A stretch of DNA of 64,000 bases from Rikenellaceae bacterium (GTDB lineage Bacteria > Bacteroidota > Bacteroidia > Bacteroidales > UBA932). Numbering within the stretch: position 1 is the first letter of the stretch; every line of letters begins with the position of its first letter. Positions 52,140-61,400 of this stretch are shown piece after piece. Made by a program: the position numbers and the translations under genes. The notes beneath the pieces were generated by a model. The model did not search any database and was not told the DNA's origin. It was given only the letters and a program-made list of their open reading frames with translations. The stretch covers positions 50,505 to 114,504 of the forward strand of contig CAAGNP010000036.1 in the NCBI GenBank assembly GCA_900771335.1, in the 5' to 3' direction.

Positions 52140-55100
52140 TTAGAATGTAATTTGAAGACCGAATGAAGCGGTTTTAAATGCAGGAGATCCCAACGCTGCT
52201 CTACTTGAGTTGTAGTTGCTTGAGTTGAAAGTAGAGTAACCAGGCATTACCTCAGGGTCAACAGGAAGACCATTCAGGTGATCGAAGGTTAGGAAGTTTT
52301 CAAGAGAGATATATAGACGTAGTTTTTGGATATTAGCCTTATTCATCCATTTTGCAGGGAAGGTATAACCAAGAGTTACGTTTTTAAGTCTCAAGTAAGC
52401 CATATTCAATAGATATCTATCGTTGACTTTCATATTGAAGCTAGAGCCGTTAGCACAGTTTGCAGCACGTGGATAGAATGCATCGTAGTTAGAGTCTACT
52501 ACTTGACCATTTTCGATAGTTTCATACCAGAAGTCGTTGGCAAATGTAGCTGCCATAGAACCGTCTGAAGTATTGAAGCCAGGAAGAGTAAGTGAAGAAG
52601 AACCCCACATATCACGTTTGCCAACACCTTGGAAGAAGATACCCAAGTCAACACCGTGCCATTCCATATCTACTCTGAATGAGTATTCGTAACGAGGAGT
52701 AGTGTTACCGATAACTGTCAAATCACCATAGTCTGGTTTACCGTAGTTAGGATCGTTTTCATCTTCGATAACTGTCAAGTTACGGCTACCGTCATTGATA
52801 ACACCGTCACCGTTAAGGTCTTTATATTTAACGTCACCAGGGCCGAAGATCAATGAACCTGAGTTCAAATAACCTTGAGTAGGTGCGTTAGGATCAGTAA
52901 GCTGATAACCTTTGTAACCATCTTTAGTGGTGATAGGAATCAAGTTGCCGTTTGCATCTTTAGCAAAGTCATCGTGTTGGTATAGACCCTCTACACGGTA
53001 ACCCCAGATCTCACCATAAGTTTTACCATTGTACCAGTTGTCAACAATAGTACCTGAACCGTACTCAGTAATAGTAGTAACTGCGTCAGCAAGAGTAGCA
53101 GTAGCAGATAGGCTGAAACCATTGTCAAACATGTGACCGTAGTTGATAGCAACCTCCCAACCGTGGGTTCTCAAAGAACCGTAGTTGCCTTTAGGAGCTG
53201 AAGTACCAAGACCATAACCGATACCCTCTGAAGGTACGATCATATTCTTAGTATCACGACGATACCAGTCGAAAGTTACGTTAAGTTCGTTGAACAATGT
53301 CAAATCCAAACCAAGGTCAAGGGTGGTGATATCCTGCCAAGTGATGTTAGGGTCAACTGCACCAGGAGATTGGAAATAAGAGTCTTTAGCACCATTGTGA
53401 ATCCAAGTAGAAGTAGAAAGTGCCATAGTAGGGATATAAAGTGAACTACTTACAGATTGGTCACCCACTGAACCCCATGAACCACGAATTTTCAAACCGC
53501 TGATCACGTGTTTGATACCTTGCATCCAAGGCTCCTCAGAAACTCTCCAACCAGCAGAGAATGAAGGGAACCATCTCCATTGTAGTTCAGTAGGGAATTT
53601 AGATGAACCATCATAACGGATGTTAGCCTCAATTAGATATCTCTCTTTGAAGTTGTAGTTCAAACGGCCGAAGAAACCAAGTTGTGAGTTCCAAGAGTGT
53701 CCACCACCTGCTGTAGGGTTAGCTGCAACTGCAAGGTCGAACTGAGGGTTGGTGATGTCAAGAATTTGACCTTTTCTTACCCAAACACCGGTTTGTTGCC
53801 ATTGAGTAGCATTCATACCCACCATAAATTTGAACTTATGAGCATCCTGGATGTTTAGATCATAAGTAGAGGTAGCATTGTAAGTATTTCTTTCAGCAGT
53901 ATAAGAATCCTGATAAATAGAGCTCAAAGTAGCTGTGTTAGAAGTGTAAGTGTAGCAGTTCAACATCTTGTGAGGAAGGGTAGAACCAAGGGCATTGTAT
54001 TGTGCCCATTCGTTTTGTACTGATGGCTGGTTACCGCTCTCGTCTACATAGTTGATAGGAGCTGACCAAGTATCACCTGCAGTGTGGCGTGTACCAGGAT
54101 ATAGGGTACCGGTAGTAGTGTTTGCATAGGTGTAATCGAAGTCAATGTTCCAGTTCTTAACAGGGGTGATGGTAGTACCTACGTTTGCGCTGGTATAAGC
54201 TGTAGTTGTAGAAGCTTTGTTTGAGTGACCAGTCTCGTAAGTAGCATTACGAAGATCGTTACCGAACTCATCTTTCTGTACTAGAGGATATGTAGGACCC
54301 CAACGGAAGATGTAGTACCAAATATCGGCTGTAGTAGAGTTGGTTGCATATGCCCAGTTTTTCTCAGATTTTGAGTACATCAAACCAGAGCGAACTGTCA
54401 ACCAGTTGTTGATCTTGGTGCTAACGCGAACGTTTGCATTGTAACGTGAGAACTTATCGTAATCGGTAGTCTTCATCATACCTGATTGATCCAAGAAACC
54501 AAGAGAGATGTTGAAGTTGGTGTTGCCTTTGCTACCAGCTACGTTAAGGTTGTGAGTTTGTGTAGGAGCGTTCTTTCTAACAAGATAGTGGTAAGGATCG
54601 AATGTACGAACACCGATCTTACGGTTGTTAGCGTCAGCATACCAGTCACGACCATAAGTGAAAGGTGAATCAGGATCCAAAGTTTTGCCATATTGTTGCT
54701 CCCAAGCTTTAGCTGCGTTGTAACCTGCACGGTCAATTAGCCAGAAAGCACCTACAGGGGTGTAAGTACCGACACGCTCAGCAGCCTCTACTGTATAGTG
54801 AAGTGCCTCTACGCCTGCAATACCTGCATTTGAGGTCATATTTTGGAACGCCATATTACCAGAATAAGTAACGTTTACGTGCTCAGACTCTTTGTTACCT
54901 TTTTTAGTAGTAATCAAGATTACACCGAATGCAGCTTTTGCACCATAGATAGAAGCAGAAGCAGCGTCTTTCAAGATAGAGACAGACTCGATGTCATCTG
55001 GGTTCACGATAGAGATAGAAGGGATCTCAACGTTGTCCAAAAGGATAAGAGGAGATGAACCACCCTGTGCAGAACCTACTTGACCACGGATTCTCATAAC

Positions 55101-55613
55101 AGGGTCAGAACCAACCTCTGTAGAACCGATAACCACGTTCAAACCAGGAGTAGCACCTTGAAGACCGCGACCAACGTCAGCGATAGGACGGCTCTCCAAC
55201 TGTTTTGAAGTATTGATGCTTGCTACAGCACCGGTCAAGTTTTCTTTCTTCTGTGTGCCGTAACCGACAACAACAGTTTCCTGAAGCATAAGAGCATCAT
55301 CAGCAAGAGTTACGTCGATAACTGATCTGCTGTTTACAGGAACAGATACAGTCTCATAACCCAAAGATGAGAACTCCAATACGCCATTAGCTGGTGCGTT
55401 TAGTGAATAAGCACCATCAAGATCTGTAGAAGCACCATTCGAAGTACCCTGTACGATTACATAAGCACCTACGATAGGCTCGCCAGACTTGTCTGTCACC
55501 TTACCGGTAACAGTAATGTTCTGTGCGAATGCATTTCCTACTGTAAGGAAAAGAGCACACATAGTAAGAGCTGCGAAACGCAACGCTTTACTTAGTCTTT
55601 TTGAAACGAACAT
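52140..55613 (-). CDS. SusC/RagA family TonB-dependent outer-membrane transporter (susC1)
   Basis: A 1157-residue protein: signal peptide (MFVSKRLSKALRFAALTMCA..., cleaved near AFAQ), a carboxypeptidase-regulatory-like domain (ITVTGKVTDKSGEPIVGAYV, about 34-115), the TonB-box/linker region, a plug domain (VVVGYGTQKKENLTGAVASI onward) and a 22-strand barrel ending KTASFGLQITF. It imports the ligand captured by SusD1 using TonB energy. The first 50 bases of the gene are identical to those of susC3 at 63951. Codon choice is that of a highly expressed gene. Confidence 0.97.
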   Translation of the reverse strand: MFVSKRLSKALRFAALTMCALFLTVGNAFAQNITVTGKVTDKSGEPIVGAYVIVQGTSNGASTDLDGAYSLNAPANGVLEFSSLGYETVSVPVNSRSVIDVTLADDALMLQETVVVGYGTQKKENLTGAVASINTSKQLESRPIADVGRGLQGATPGLNVVIGSTEVGSDPVMRIRGQVGSAQGGSSPLILLDNVEIPSISIVNPDDIESVSILKDAASASIYGAKAAFGVILITTKKGNKESEHVNVTYSGNMAFQNMTSNAGIAGVEALHYTVEAAERVGTYTPVGAFWLIDRAGYNAAKAWEQQYGKTLDPDSPFTYGRDWYADANNRKIGVRTFDPYHYLVRKNAPTQTHNLNVAGSKGNTNFNISLGFLDQSGMMKTTDYDKFSRYNANVRVSTKINNWLTVRSGLMYSKSEKNWAYATNSTTADIWYYIFRWGPTYPLVQKDEFGNDLRNATYETGHSNKASTTTAYTSANVGTTITPVKNWNIDFDYTYANTTTGTLYPGTRHTAGDTWSAPINYVDESGNQPSVQNEWAQYNALGSTLPHKMLNCYTYTSNTATLSSIYQDSYTAERNTYNATSTYDLNIQDAHKFKFMVGMNATQWQQTGVWVRKGQILDITNPQFDLAVAANPTAGGGHSWNSQLGFFGRLNYNFKERYLIEANIRYDGSSKFPTELQWRWFPSFSAGWRVSEEPWMQGIKHVISGLKIRGSWGSVGDQSVSSSLYIPTMALSTSTWIHNGAKDSYFQSPGAVDPNITWQDITTLDLGLDLTLFNELNVTFDWYRRDTKNMIVPSEGIGYGLGTSAPKGNYGSLRTHGWEVAINYGHMFDNGFSLSATATLADAVTTITEYGSGTIVDNWYNGKTYGEIWGYRVEGLYQHDDFAKDANGNLIPITTKDGYKGYQLTDPNAPTQGYLNSGSLIFGPGDVKYKDLNGDGVINDGSRNLTVIEDENDPNYGKPDYGDLTVIGNTTPRYEYSFRVDMEWHGVDLGIFFQGVGKRDMWGSSSLTLPGFNTSDGSMAATFANDFWYETIENGQVVDSNYDAFYPRAANCANGSSFNMKVNDRYLLNMAYLRLKNVTLGYTFPAKWMNKANIQKLRLYISLENFLTFDHLNGLPVDPEVMPGYSTFNSSNYNSSRAALGSPAFKTASFGLQITF

Positions 55614-55677
55614 AAATGAAATTTTAGGTTAATAATTAAGTTATTAGTTTAGTATTTAGTCGCCAACCTAATTCCGT

Positions 55678-55690
55678 CTCTGATTAAGAG
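55678..55690 (-). repeat. Recombination-type element B (CTCTTAATCAGAG), 64 bp before susC1
   Basis: Arms CTCT/AGAG with a TAATC core; here the arms extend to GTCTCT/AGAGAC (55676-55692). The orientation is opposite to the copies before susC2 and susC3. Candidate crossover site of the adjacent tyrosine recombinase. Confidence 0.65.
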
Positions 55691-55710
55691 ACTGAAAGCC
55701 ATATTAAATA

Positions 55711-55718
55711 CAAATATA
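55711..55718 (-). promoter_or_regulatory. Possible -7 element TATATTTG between elements A and B
   Basis: It matches TAnnTTTG on the minus strand, pointing at susC1, but has no -33 TTTG at the right distance. A secondary start site at best. Confidence 0.3.
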
Positions 55719-55760
55719 AATAAATTTTTTAAAGTTCATAAAAAATCATTCAAAAATCAT

Positions 55761-55773
55761 CTCTGATTAAGAG
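55761..55773 (-). repeat. Recombination-type element A (CTCTTAATCAGAG), second copy before susC1
   Basis: Same 13 bases and same orientation as element B, 70 bases further from susC1; arms extend by one base to TCTCT/AGAGA. Direct repeats A and B bracket the possible TATATTTG element. Confidence 0.65.
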
Positions 55774-55841
55774 AAGGAAAATCTGTAATTTCCTTAAATT
55801 GTTACTATTCAGCCAATTAACAAGTTTTCAACAATGCAAAA

Positions 55842-55868
55842 GAGACTTTCGCACGTTTAATCCGTCTC
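55842..55868. repeat. Inverted repeat GAGAC-N17-GTCTC
   Basis: GAGAC (55842-55846) and GTCTC (55864-55868) lie just downstream of the strong minus-strand promoter. The arms are the outer arms of element B (GTCTC/GAGAC), and CCGTCTC also flanks element B. This could be a relic half-site pair or a leader hairpin. Confidence 0.4.
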
Positions 55869-55869
55869 G

Positions 55870-55901
55870 CAAAGTTATCATTTTCCCTCAAATTAAACAA
55901 A
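55870..55901 (-). promoter_or_regulatory. Complete promoter TTTG-N20-TAACTTTG driving susC1
   Basis: Minus strand: -33 TTTG (55898-55901) and -7 TAACTTTG (55870-55877) with a 20-base spacer, close to the consensus. It points through elements A and B into susC1 and lies inside the segment bounded by the inverted element copies, so an inversion would turn it toward susC2. Confidence 0.75.
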
Positions 55902-55984
55902 AAAATCAAAGAATTTATGTCCCCAAGTTGTATATGACTTACATTTTTACCAATTTTGAGGCAAATAAATTAAAATGTATCAAT

Positions 55985-57382
55985 ATGTTTGCAAAAGAAG
56001 TATATATTCAGCGAAGAAATGCCTTGAAATCAAAACTCAATGACAGCAAAGGTATCCTTCTCTTTCTGGGAAACAGCGAGGCTGCAGTGAACTACCCCGG
56101 AAATCAGTACAGATTCCGTCAGGACAGTAATTTTAACTATTTTTTCGGTCTCACGGATCCTGATCTGGCAGCCATTATAGACCTTGAATCGGGTGATGAG
56201 ATCATTTTCGGCAACGATGTGGATATTGATGATATCATCTGGATGGGCCCGCAGCCTCTCTTGAGTGATAAGGCTAAGAATACAGGTATCAACCATACCT
56301 CTCCACTTGCTTCACTTAATGATTATATATCAAAATGTGTCTCTTCCGGCAGAAAGGTCCATTTCCTCCCTCCATACAGATATCATAATATGATCCAGCT
56401 GAACAGGATGTTGGGAATTCCGTTTGACCAGATGAAAAGCATGGCTTCCGTAGAATTCATAAAGGGGGTGGTATCCCTCAGACTTATCAAGCAGGAGTGC
56501 GAAGTGGCTGAGATTGAAAAGGCTTGCAACATTGGTTATGCAATGCACTATACAGCCATGAAAATGATGCAGCTGGGGATGGTAGAGCAGGAGCTTGTCG
56601 GTGTGATGGAAGGTATTGCGATATCCGAAGGACTAATGCCATCATTCCCCATCATCCTTTCACAGAATGGTGAGACTCTGCACAACCACTCCCATCATCA
56701 GATATTGACCGAAGGTCGCATGGTGGTAATAGATGCCGGTGCAGAGACCAATTCCAACTACACCTCTGACTTTACCAGAACTCTCCCCGCTTCCGGCAAA
56801 TTTACCCAGCAGCAGAGGGAGATTTACAGCATTGTGGCTGCAGCAAACAACCTGGCCATCTCTATTGCCCGCCCGGGCAAAACATATTCCGAGGTGCATC
56901 AGGCTGCATCACGCGTCATCGCGCAGGGGCTTGTTGATCTTGGACTTCTCAAGGGCAATGCAGACGAGATTGTCGCCGCAGGTGCCCATTCACTGTTCAT
57001 GCCTCACGGCCTTGGCCACAATATGGGTATGGATGTACACGATATGGAGGATCTTGGGGAAAATTATGTGGGCTATGATGATACGTATAAAAGGTCTTCA
57101 CAGTTTGGCCTCGGTTCTCTGAGGATGGGAAAAATGCTCGAAGCCGGACATGTGGTCACCGTGGAACCGGGCATATATTTTATCCCGGCTCTGATAGAGC
57201 AATGGAAGGGCAATGGGATAAATGCCCAATTCATAAACTTCAGCAAACTGGAATCCTACTATACATTTGGGGGAATCCGTCTCGAGGATGATATCCTGAT
57301 TACTGACGCAGGATGCCGCCTGCTGGGTGACAAGAGACTTCCGATTACACCAGAAGATGTGGAAAGAGAGATGCTGAAATAG
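55985..57382 (+). CDS. pepP: Aminopeptidase P family metallopeptidase
   Basis: A 465-residue cytoplasmic peptidase that removes N-terminal residues before proline. The C-terminal pita-bread domain carries the metal ligands: Asp in VVIDAGAE, Asp in TSDFTRTL, His in HGLGHNMGMDVHD, Glu in TVEPGIYF and Glu in GGIRLEDDIL. The N-terminal domain (YRFRQDSNFNYFFGL) matches AMP_N. ATG 55985 is chosen; in-frame codons before it (back to 55799) encode sequence unlike the family and include the susC1 promoter. It lies inside the predicted invertible segment, 43 bases before the recombinase gene. Confidence 0.95.
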   Translation: MFAKEVYIQRRNALKSKLNDSKGILLFLGNSEAAVNYPGNQYRFRQDSNFNYFFGLTDPDLAAIIDLESGDEIIFGNDVDIDDIIWMGPQPLLSDKAKNTGINHTSPLASLNDYISKCVSSGRKVHFLPPYRYHNMIQLNRMLGIPFDQMKSMASVEFIKGVVSLRLIKQECEVAEIEKACNIGYAMHYTAMKMMQLGMVEQELVGVMEGIAISEGLMPSFPIILSQNGETLHNHSHHQILTEGRMVVIDAGAETNSNYTSDFTRTLPASGKFTQQQREIYSIVAAANNLAISIARPGKTYSEVHQAASRVIAQGLVDLGLLKGNADEIVAAGAHSLFMPHGLGHNMGMDVHDMEDLGENYVGYDDTYKRSSQFGLGSLRMGKMLEAGHVVTVEPGIYFIPALIEQWKGNGINAQFINFSKLESYYTFGGIRLEDDILITDAGCRLLGDKRLPITPEDVEREMLK

Positions 57383-57391
57383 AGAATTTGT

Positions 57392-57425
57392 AACTACATT
57401 GGGTAAACCAATAAAAAATGTAGTT
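57392..57425 (+). repeat. Nested inverted repeat abutting the recombinase start codon
   Basis: Outer arms AACTACATT (57392-57400) and AATGTAGTT (57417-57425) are perfect inverses; inner arms ATTGG (57398-57402) and CCAAT (57408-57412) share their ends. The right arm ends at the base before the ATG. It could be an operator or an RNA hairpin hiding the start. No T-run follows, so it is not a typical terminator. Confidence 0.6.
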
Positions 57426-58445
57426 ATGTATAATTCTAAACATTTGGCAGATCAATTATTGTCATTTTTACAGGCCTCACTAATGCCTGGAAAAGAAAGA
57501 TCAGATGCTCGAAACAATTCGGGCATCTCTTTTATTGGATACCTCGAACGGAATATTGAAGCTTGCGCTTTCGCTGGAAAAGAGAGTGCGGCGACAAAAC
57601 TCAAAGTTACTCTGAGCAATTTTGCCAGATTTCTCAAGAGTGGCAATCATTTGAAAAAAGATGACTTGCTTTTTGAGGAGCTGACGGATGAACTTTTAGC
57701 CTCTTTTGAAACCTATATGAAAGAGAGATTCCTGTCACCCAATACCACCTCTTTTTATCTGAGGATTCTCAGGTCATATTATCACAAAGGGATAGAAGAG
57801 GGGCTCTATTTCTCTTTTACGGACCCCTTCAAAGGTGTCTTTACAGGGGTCAGCAAGACCAAGAAAAGGGCGATCACCCACGATGAGATTATCAGGCTTA
57901 TAGAGTGCGATCTTCCTGCTCAACTAACATTTGCCAGAGATATATTCCTTTTCAGTTTTTATACCAGAGGGATGTCATTTGTCGATATGGCAAATCTGAC
58001 AAGAGACAACATCTCCAAGGGGGAAATCAGATATTACAGAGCCAAGACAGGTCAGCTTATCAGAATAAGTATAGAGCCTTGTATACAGTGTATTATAGAT
58101 AAATATAAACACAGTAGCGGCACGAATCTCATTTTTCCCATTCTGGTCCGAAACAAAAAGAGACTCAGATACAACACCTCTCTTAAAAACCTTAACAATC
58201 ATCTTCGGAGAATATCCGGACTGTTGGGGTTCGAACATCAGATAACCACCTATGTAGCACGCCACTCCTGGGCTTCTATGGCCAAAAGGGGTGGCGTTCC
58301 TATTTCCACCATAAGTGAGTGTATGGGGCACACATCAGAAAAAACAACACAAATATACCTCTCGTCCATAGAACAGAAGAGCATAGATGATGCAAACAGG
58401 ATAGTAATTCAGTCTCTTAATCAGAGAAAACAGACTAAAGACTAA
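57426..58445 (+). CDS. Tyrosine site-specific recombinase (Tsr/phage-integrase family)
   Basis: A 339-residue recombinase: N-terminal SAM-like core-binding domain (about 40-125, FARFLKSGNHLKKDDLLFEE) and C-terminal catalytic domain. Active-site residues: Arg in FYTRGMSFVDM, Lys in YRAKTGQLI, Tyr/Arg in TTYVARHSWAS (Tyr replaces the first His, common in Bacteroidales members), His in MGHTSEKTT, and nucleophile Tyr in TQIYL. It is followed 39 bases later by susC2. Element C lies in its last codons (QSLNQR). Start ATG 57426 is preferred over an in-frame TTG at 57399. Confidence 0.95.
   Translation: MYNSKHLADQLLSFLQASLMPGKERSDARNNSGISFIGYLERNIEACAFAGKESAATKLKVTLSNFARFLKSGNHLKKDDLLFEELTDELLASFETYMKERFLSPNTTSFYLRILRSYYHKGIEEGLYFSFTDPFKGVFTGVSKTKKRAITHDEIIRLIECDLPAQLTFARDIFLFSFYTRGMSFVDMANLTRDNISKGEIRYYRAKTGQLIRISIEPCIQCIIDKYKHSSGTNLIFPILVRNKKRLRYNTSLKNLNNHLRRISGLLGFEHQITTYVARHSWASMAKRGGVPISTISECMGHTSEKTTQIYLSSIEQKSIDDANRIVIQSLNQRKQTKD
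58414..58426 (+). repeat. Recombination-type element C (CTCTTAATCAGAG), 58 bp before susC2
   Basis: It lies within the 3' end of the recombinase coding sequence, inverted relative to A and B and direct relative to D. The left flank CAGT is shared with element B. Confidence 0.65.
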
Positions 58446-58484
58446 ACTAAAAAATAACTTAATTATTAACCTAAAAATTCATTT

Positions 58485-61400
58485 ATGTTCGTTTCAAAAA
58501 GACTAAGTAAAGTGTTGCGTTCTGCAGCTCTTGCTATGTGTGCTCTTTTCTTCTCTTTGGGAAGTGCCTGGGCACAGGACATCAATGTTACCGGTAAGGT
58601 AACAGACAAGTCTGGTGAACCTATCGTAGGTGTTTACGTTCTAGTAGAAAACACCACTATCGGTACATCAACTGACATCGACGGCGTATACTCACTAACT
58701 GCCCCTTCTAACGCGAAGTTGGTGTATACCTCTATGGGTTACAAAGACGCAGTTGTCGAAGTGGCTGGTAGAGCCGTTATTGACGTAGTAATGGAAGACG
58801 ACGCCCTTTTGTTGGATGACGTAGTTGTTACAGCATTGGGTGTTAAAAAAGAGAGAAAAGCTCTTGGTTATTCTGTTACTGAGATGAAATCAACCGAGTT
58901 GTTGAGAAACAAACAAACCAACGTTATCAACTCTCTAGCTGGTAAAGTTGCCGGTGTTAACGTTACTCAATCAGGTGGTGCTGCAGGTGCTGGTTCTTCA
59001 ATCGTTATCCGTGGTGGTAACTCTGCATCAGAATCTCGTGACAACCAACCTCTATTCGTTGTGGACGGTATCATCTATGACAACTCTACAGTTAACGGTG
59101 GTAACTCAGGTACAGACGGTGTGACCAATTCAGCAACCACTTTCTCTAACCGTGTTATGGACATCAACCCTGAAGACGTTGAGAGCATGTCGGTTCTTAA
59201 AGGTGCTGCTGCTGCCGCTCTTTACGGTTCACGCGCTGCTGACGGTGTTATCGTGATCACTACCAAAAAAGGTTCTACTGACGGTTCTGTTAAAGTTAAC
59301 TTCTCATCTAAATACACTTATTCAGTAGCTAACTCAACTCCTGAAATCCAAGATGTATACGGTAGAGGTTCTTACGATATGAACGGTACCCTTCAAACTG
59401 ACCTAGTAACTTCTTCTTGGGGTGCTGTTAACAACGGTCCTAAATATGACAACGTTAAAGACTTCTTCCAAGCTTCTAACGTATTCGACAACAGCTTCAG
59501 CGTAGCAGGTGGTCACAAAAATGGTAACTTCTACCTTTCAGCTTCACGCTTCGACCAACAAGGTTCTATCCAAGGTACCGGTTATGACAAAACTACTTTC
59601 CGTTTCAACGGTGAACAAAAAGTAGGTAACTGGCTAACTGTAGGTGCTAACGTTTCTTACTCTGTAGCTAATACTCAAAAAACTTTGACTTCTTCAGGTC
59701 TTTACTCTGGTGGTGGTAACGGTACTATGACCGCTCTTTATGGTTGGTCACGTAGCGAAAATATGTCACACTGGATCAACGAAGATGGTTCAAAATATCG
59801 TATGTTCCCTAACCACGTTCTTGAGGATGAAATTGAGAACCCTTACTGGATCATCAATATGAACGAAATGACCGACAAGAACGAGCGTATCACTGGTGCT
59901 GTTAACGCAGGTATCAAATTTACCGACTGGTTGGATCTTAACTACCGTATGGGTGTTGACTCTTATACCAACGATTCATACACTTACATCGCTCCAGGCG
60001 GTAACGTAAGCGAAAAATATCAAGGTGGTCGTCTAAGTACTTCTAAAGTTTACTACAACTACTTCAACACCAACTTGATGCTTAACTTCCACAAAACTTG
60101 GGGTGACTTCGATGTTAATGCTCTTGTAGGTACCGCTACTGAGTCTACTTCAAGAACTCGTGATGGTCAATGGGGTTGGGAATTCGCTGTTCCTGGTACC
60201 ATCTCATTCGAGAACATTCTTGACCAAAACAAATTCTTCAACCAATCACACTCACTTAAACGTCTTGTAGGTGTATACGGTGAGGTTCGTGCATCTTGGA
60301 AAAACTTGGTCTATTTGACAGTAACCGGACGTAATGACTGGTCATCTACTCTTCCTGTAGCGAACCGCTCATACTTCTATCCATCAGTATCTGGTTCTGT
60401 AGTATTCACAGAACTTCTTCCTAAGAACGATGTTTTGACATTCGGTAAACTTCGTGGTTCATGGGCAAAAGTAGGTAAAGATGCTTCTCCTTACTCAACC
60501 AACACTTACCTTTGGGGTATCCAAGTGGTTAACGGTGAGTACCAAGGTGTAGGTAACAGCTGGACCGGTGGTTCTCCTTACCTTCTTCCTGAGATCCAGA
60601 CTTCATGGGAAATCGGTACAGAGTTGAAATTCTTCAACGGTAGATTCGGTATCGACTACACTTACTATAACTCAGTAACCGGCAACCAGATTGCAGCTCC
60701 TCGTCTTTGCCAATCAACAGGTTATATCTTCTTGACCATCAACTCAGGTTCTGTTAAGAATGAAGGTATGGAGCTTATGATTACCGGTACTCCTGTTGAT
60801 ACAAGAGACTTTACTTGGGACCTTGTATTGAACATGTCTGGTAACCGTGGTACTCTTGGTGACTTCGTTGAGGGTGTTGACTACTTCTACGTAACTGACG
60901 CTCAGATCGGTGGTGTTAAAGCAGCTTCTATCCCTAACGGTGGTTACTTCCTTGGTTTGACCGGTAACTACTGGCTAAGAGAGACTCATAAAGTTCAGGA
61001 ACTTGATGAGGAATCTGGTGAGATGAAAGAGGTTACTAAAGAGATCGAAGGTGGCCGCTACCAAATCGACCCTAAAACAGGTCTTTACAAACTTCAGGGC
61101 AACACTACCAACGTCGTTGGTAACCGTGAGCCTCTATTCACCGGTGGTTTGACTTCTAACTTCCGTTGGAAAGACCTGTCATTCTCATTCCTTGTTGACT
61201 TCCGTATGGGTGGTGACATCTACAACGGTACTCAATACTATTTGACTTCACTTGGTCAATCAATGAGAACTCTTGACCGTACTCAGATCACTTTCGAAGG
61301 TGTTGACTGCAACACTATGGAGCCTATGACAGTAACCTATAAAGCTGGTGAATCTTACACCATCAACGGTTCAGTTCGTTCAGGTGAGTATATGATCCAA

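Larger units (their letters stand above)
55614..55984. other. 371-bp intergenic control region of the susC1 switch
   Basis: The only gene-free stretch over 300 bases. From susC1 outward it holds the conserved susC leader (about 50 bases before the ATG, including TAACTTAATTATTAACC), recombination-type element B (55678-55690), a possible -7 element TATATTTG (55711-55718, minus), element A (55761-55773), an inverted repeat GAGAC-N17-GTCTC (55842-55868) and a strong minus-strand promoter (55870-55901). The pepP leader follows, with no convincing plus-strand promoter. Confidence 0.7.
55678..58426. mobile_element. Predicted invertible segment (promoter, pepP, tyrosine recombinase)
   Basis: A 2.75-kb segment bounded by inverted copies of CTCTTAATCAGAG (element B or A on the left, C on the right). 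It contains the only strong outward promoter, pepP and the recombinase gene. Inversion would disconnect susC1 from the promoter and connect susC2. Established analogues are the Tsr-mediated promoter inversions of Bacteroides fragilis; inversion itself is inferred here. Confidence 0.6.

Noticed and set aside
55799..55984. In-frame 62-residue extension of PepP
   Set aside because: It contains the minus-strand susC1 promoter, has unusual composition for the family, and ATG 55985 begins exactly where aminopeptidase P similarity starts.
57399..57425. TTG start for the recombinase 27 bases upstream of the ATG
   Set aside because: It would put the start inside the nested inverted repeat; ATG 57426 is a better initiation codon and matches the domain start.
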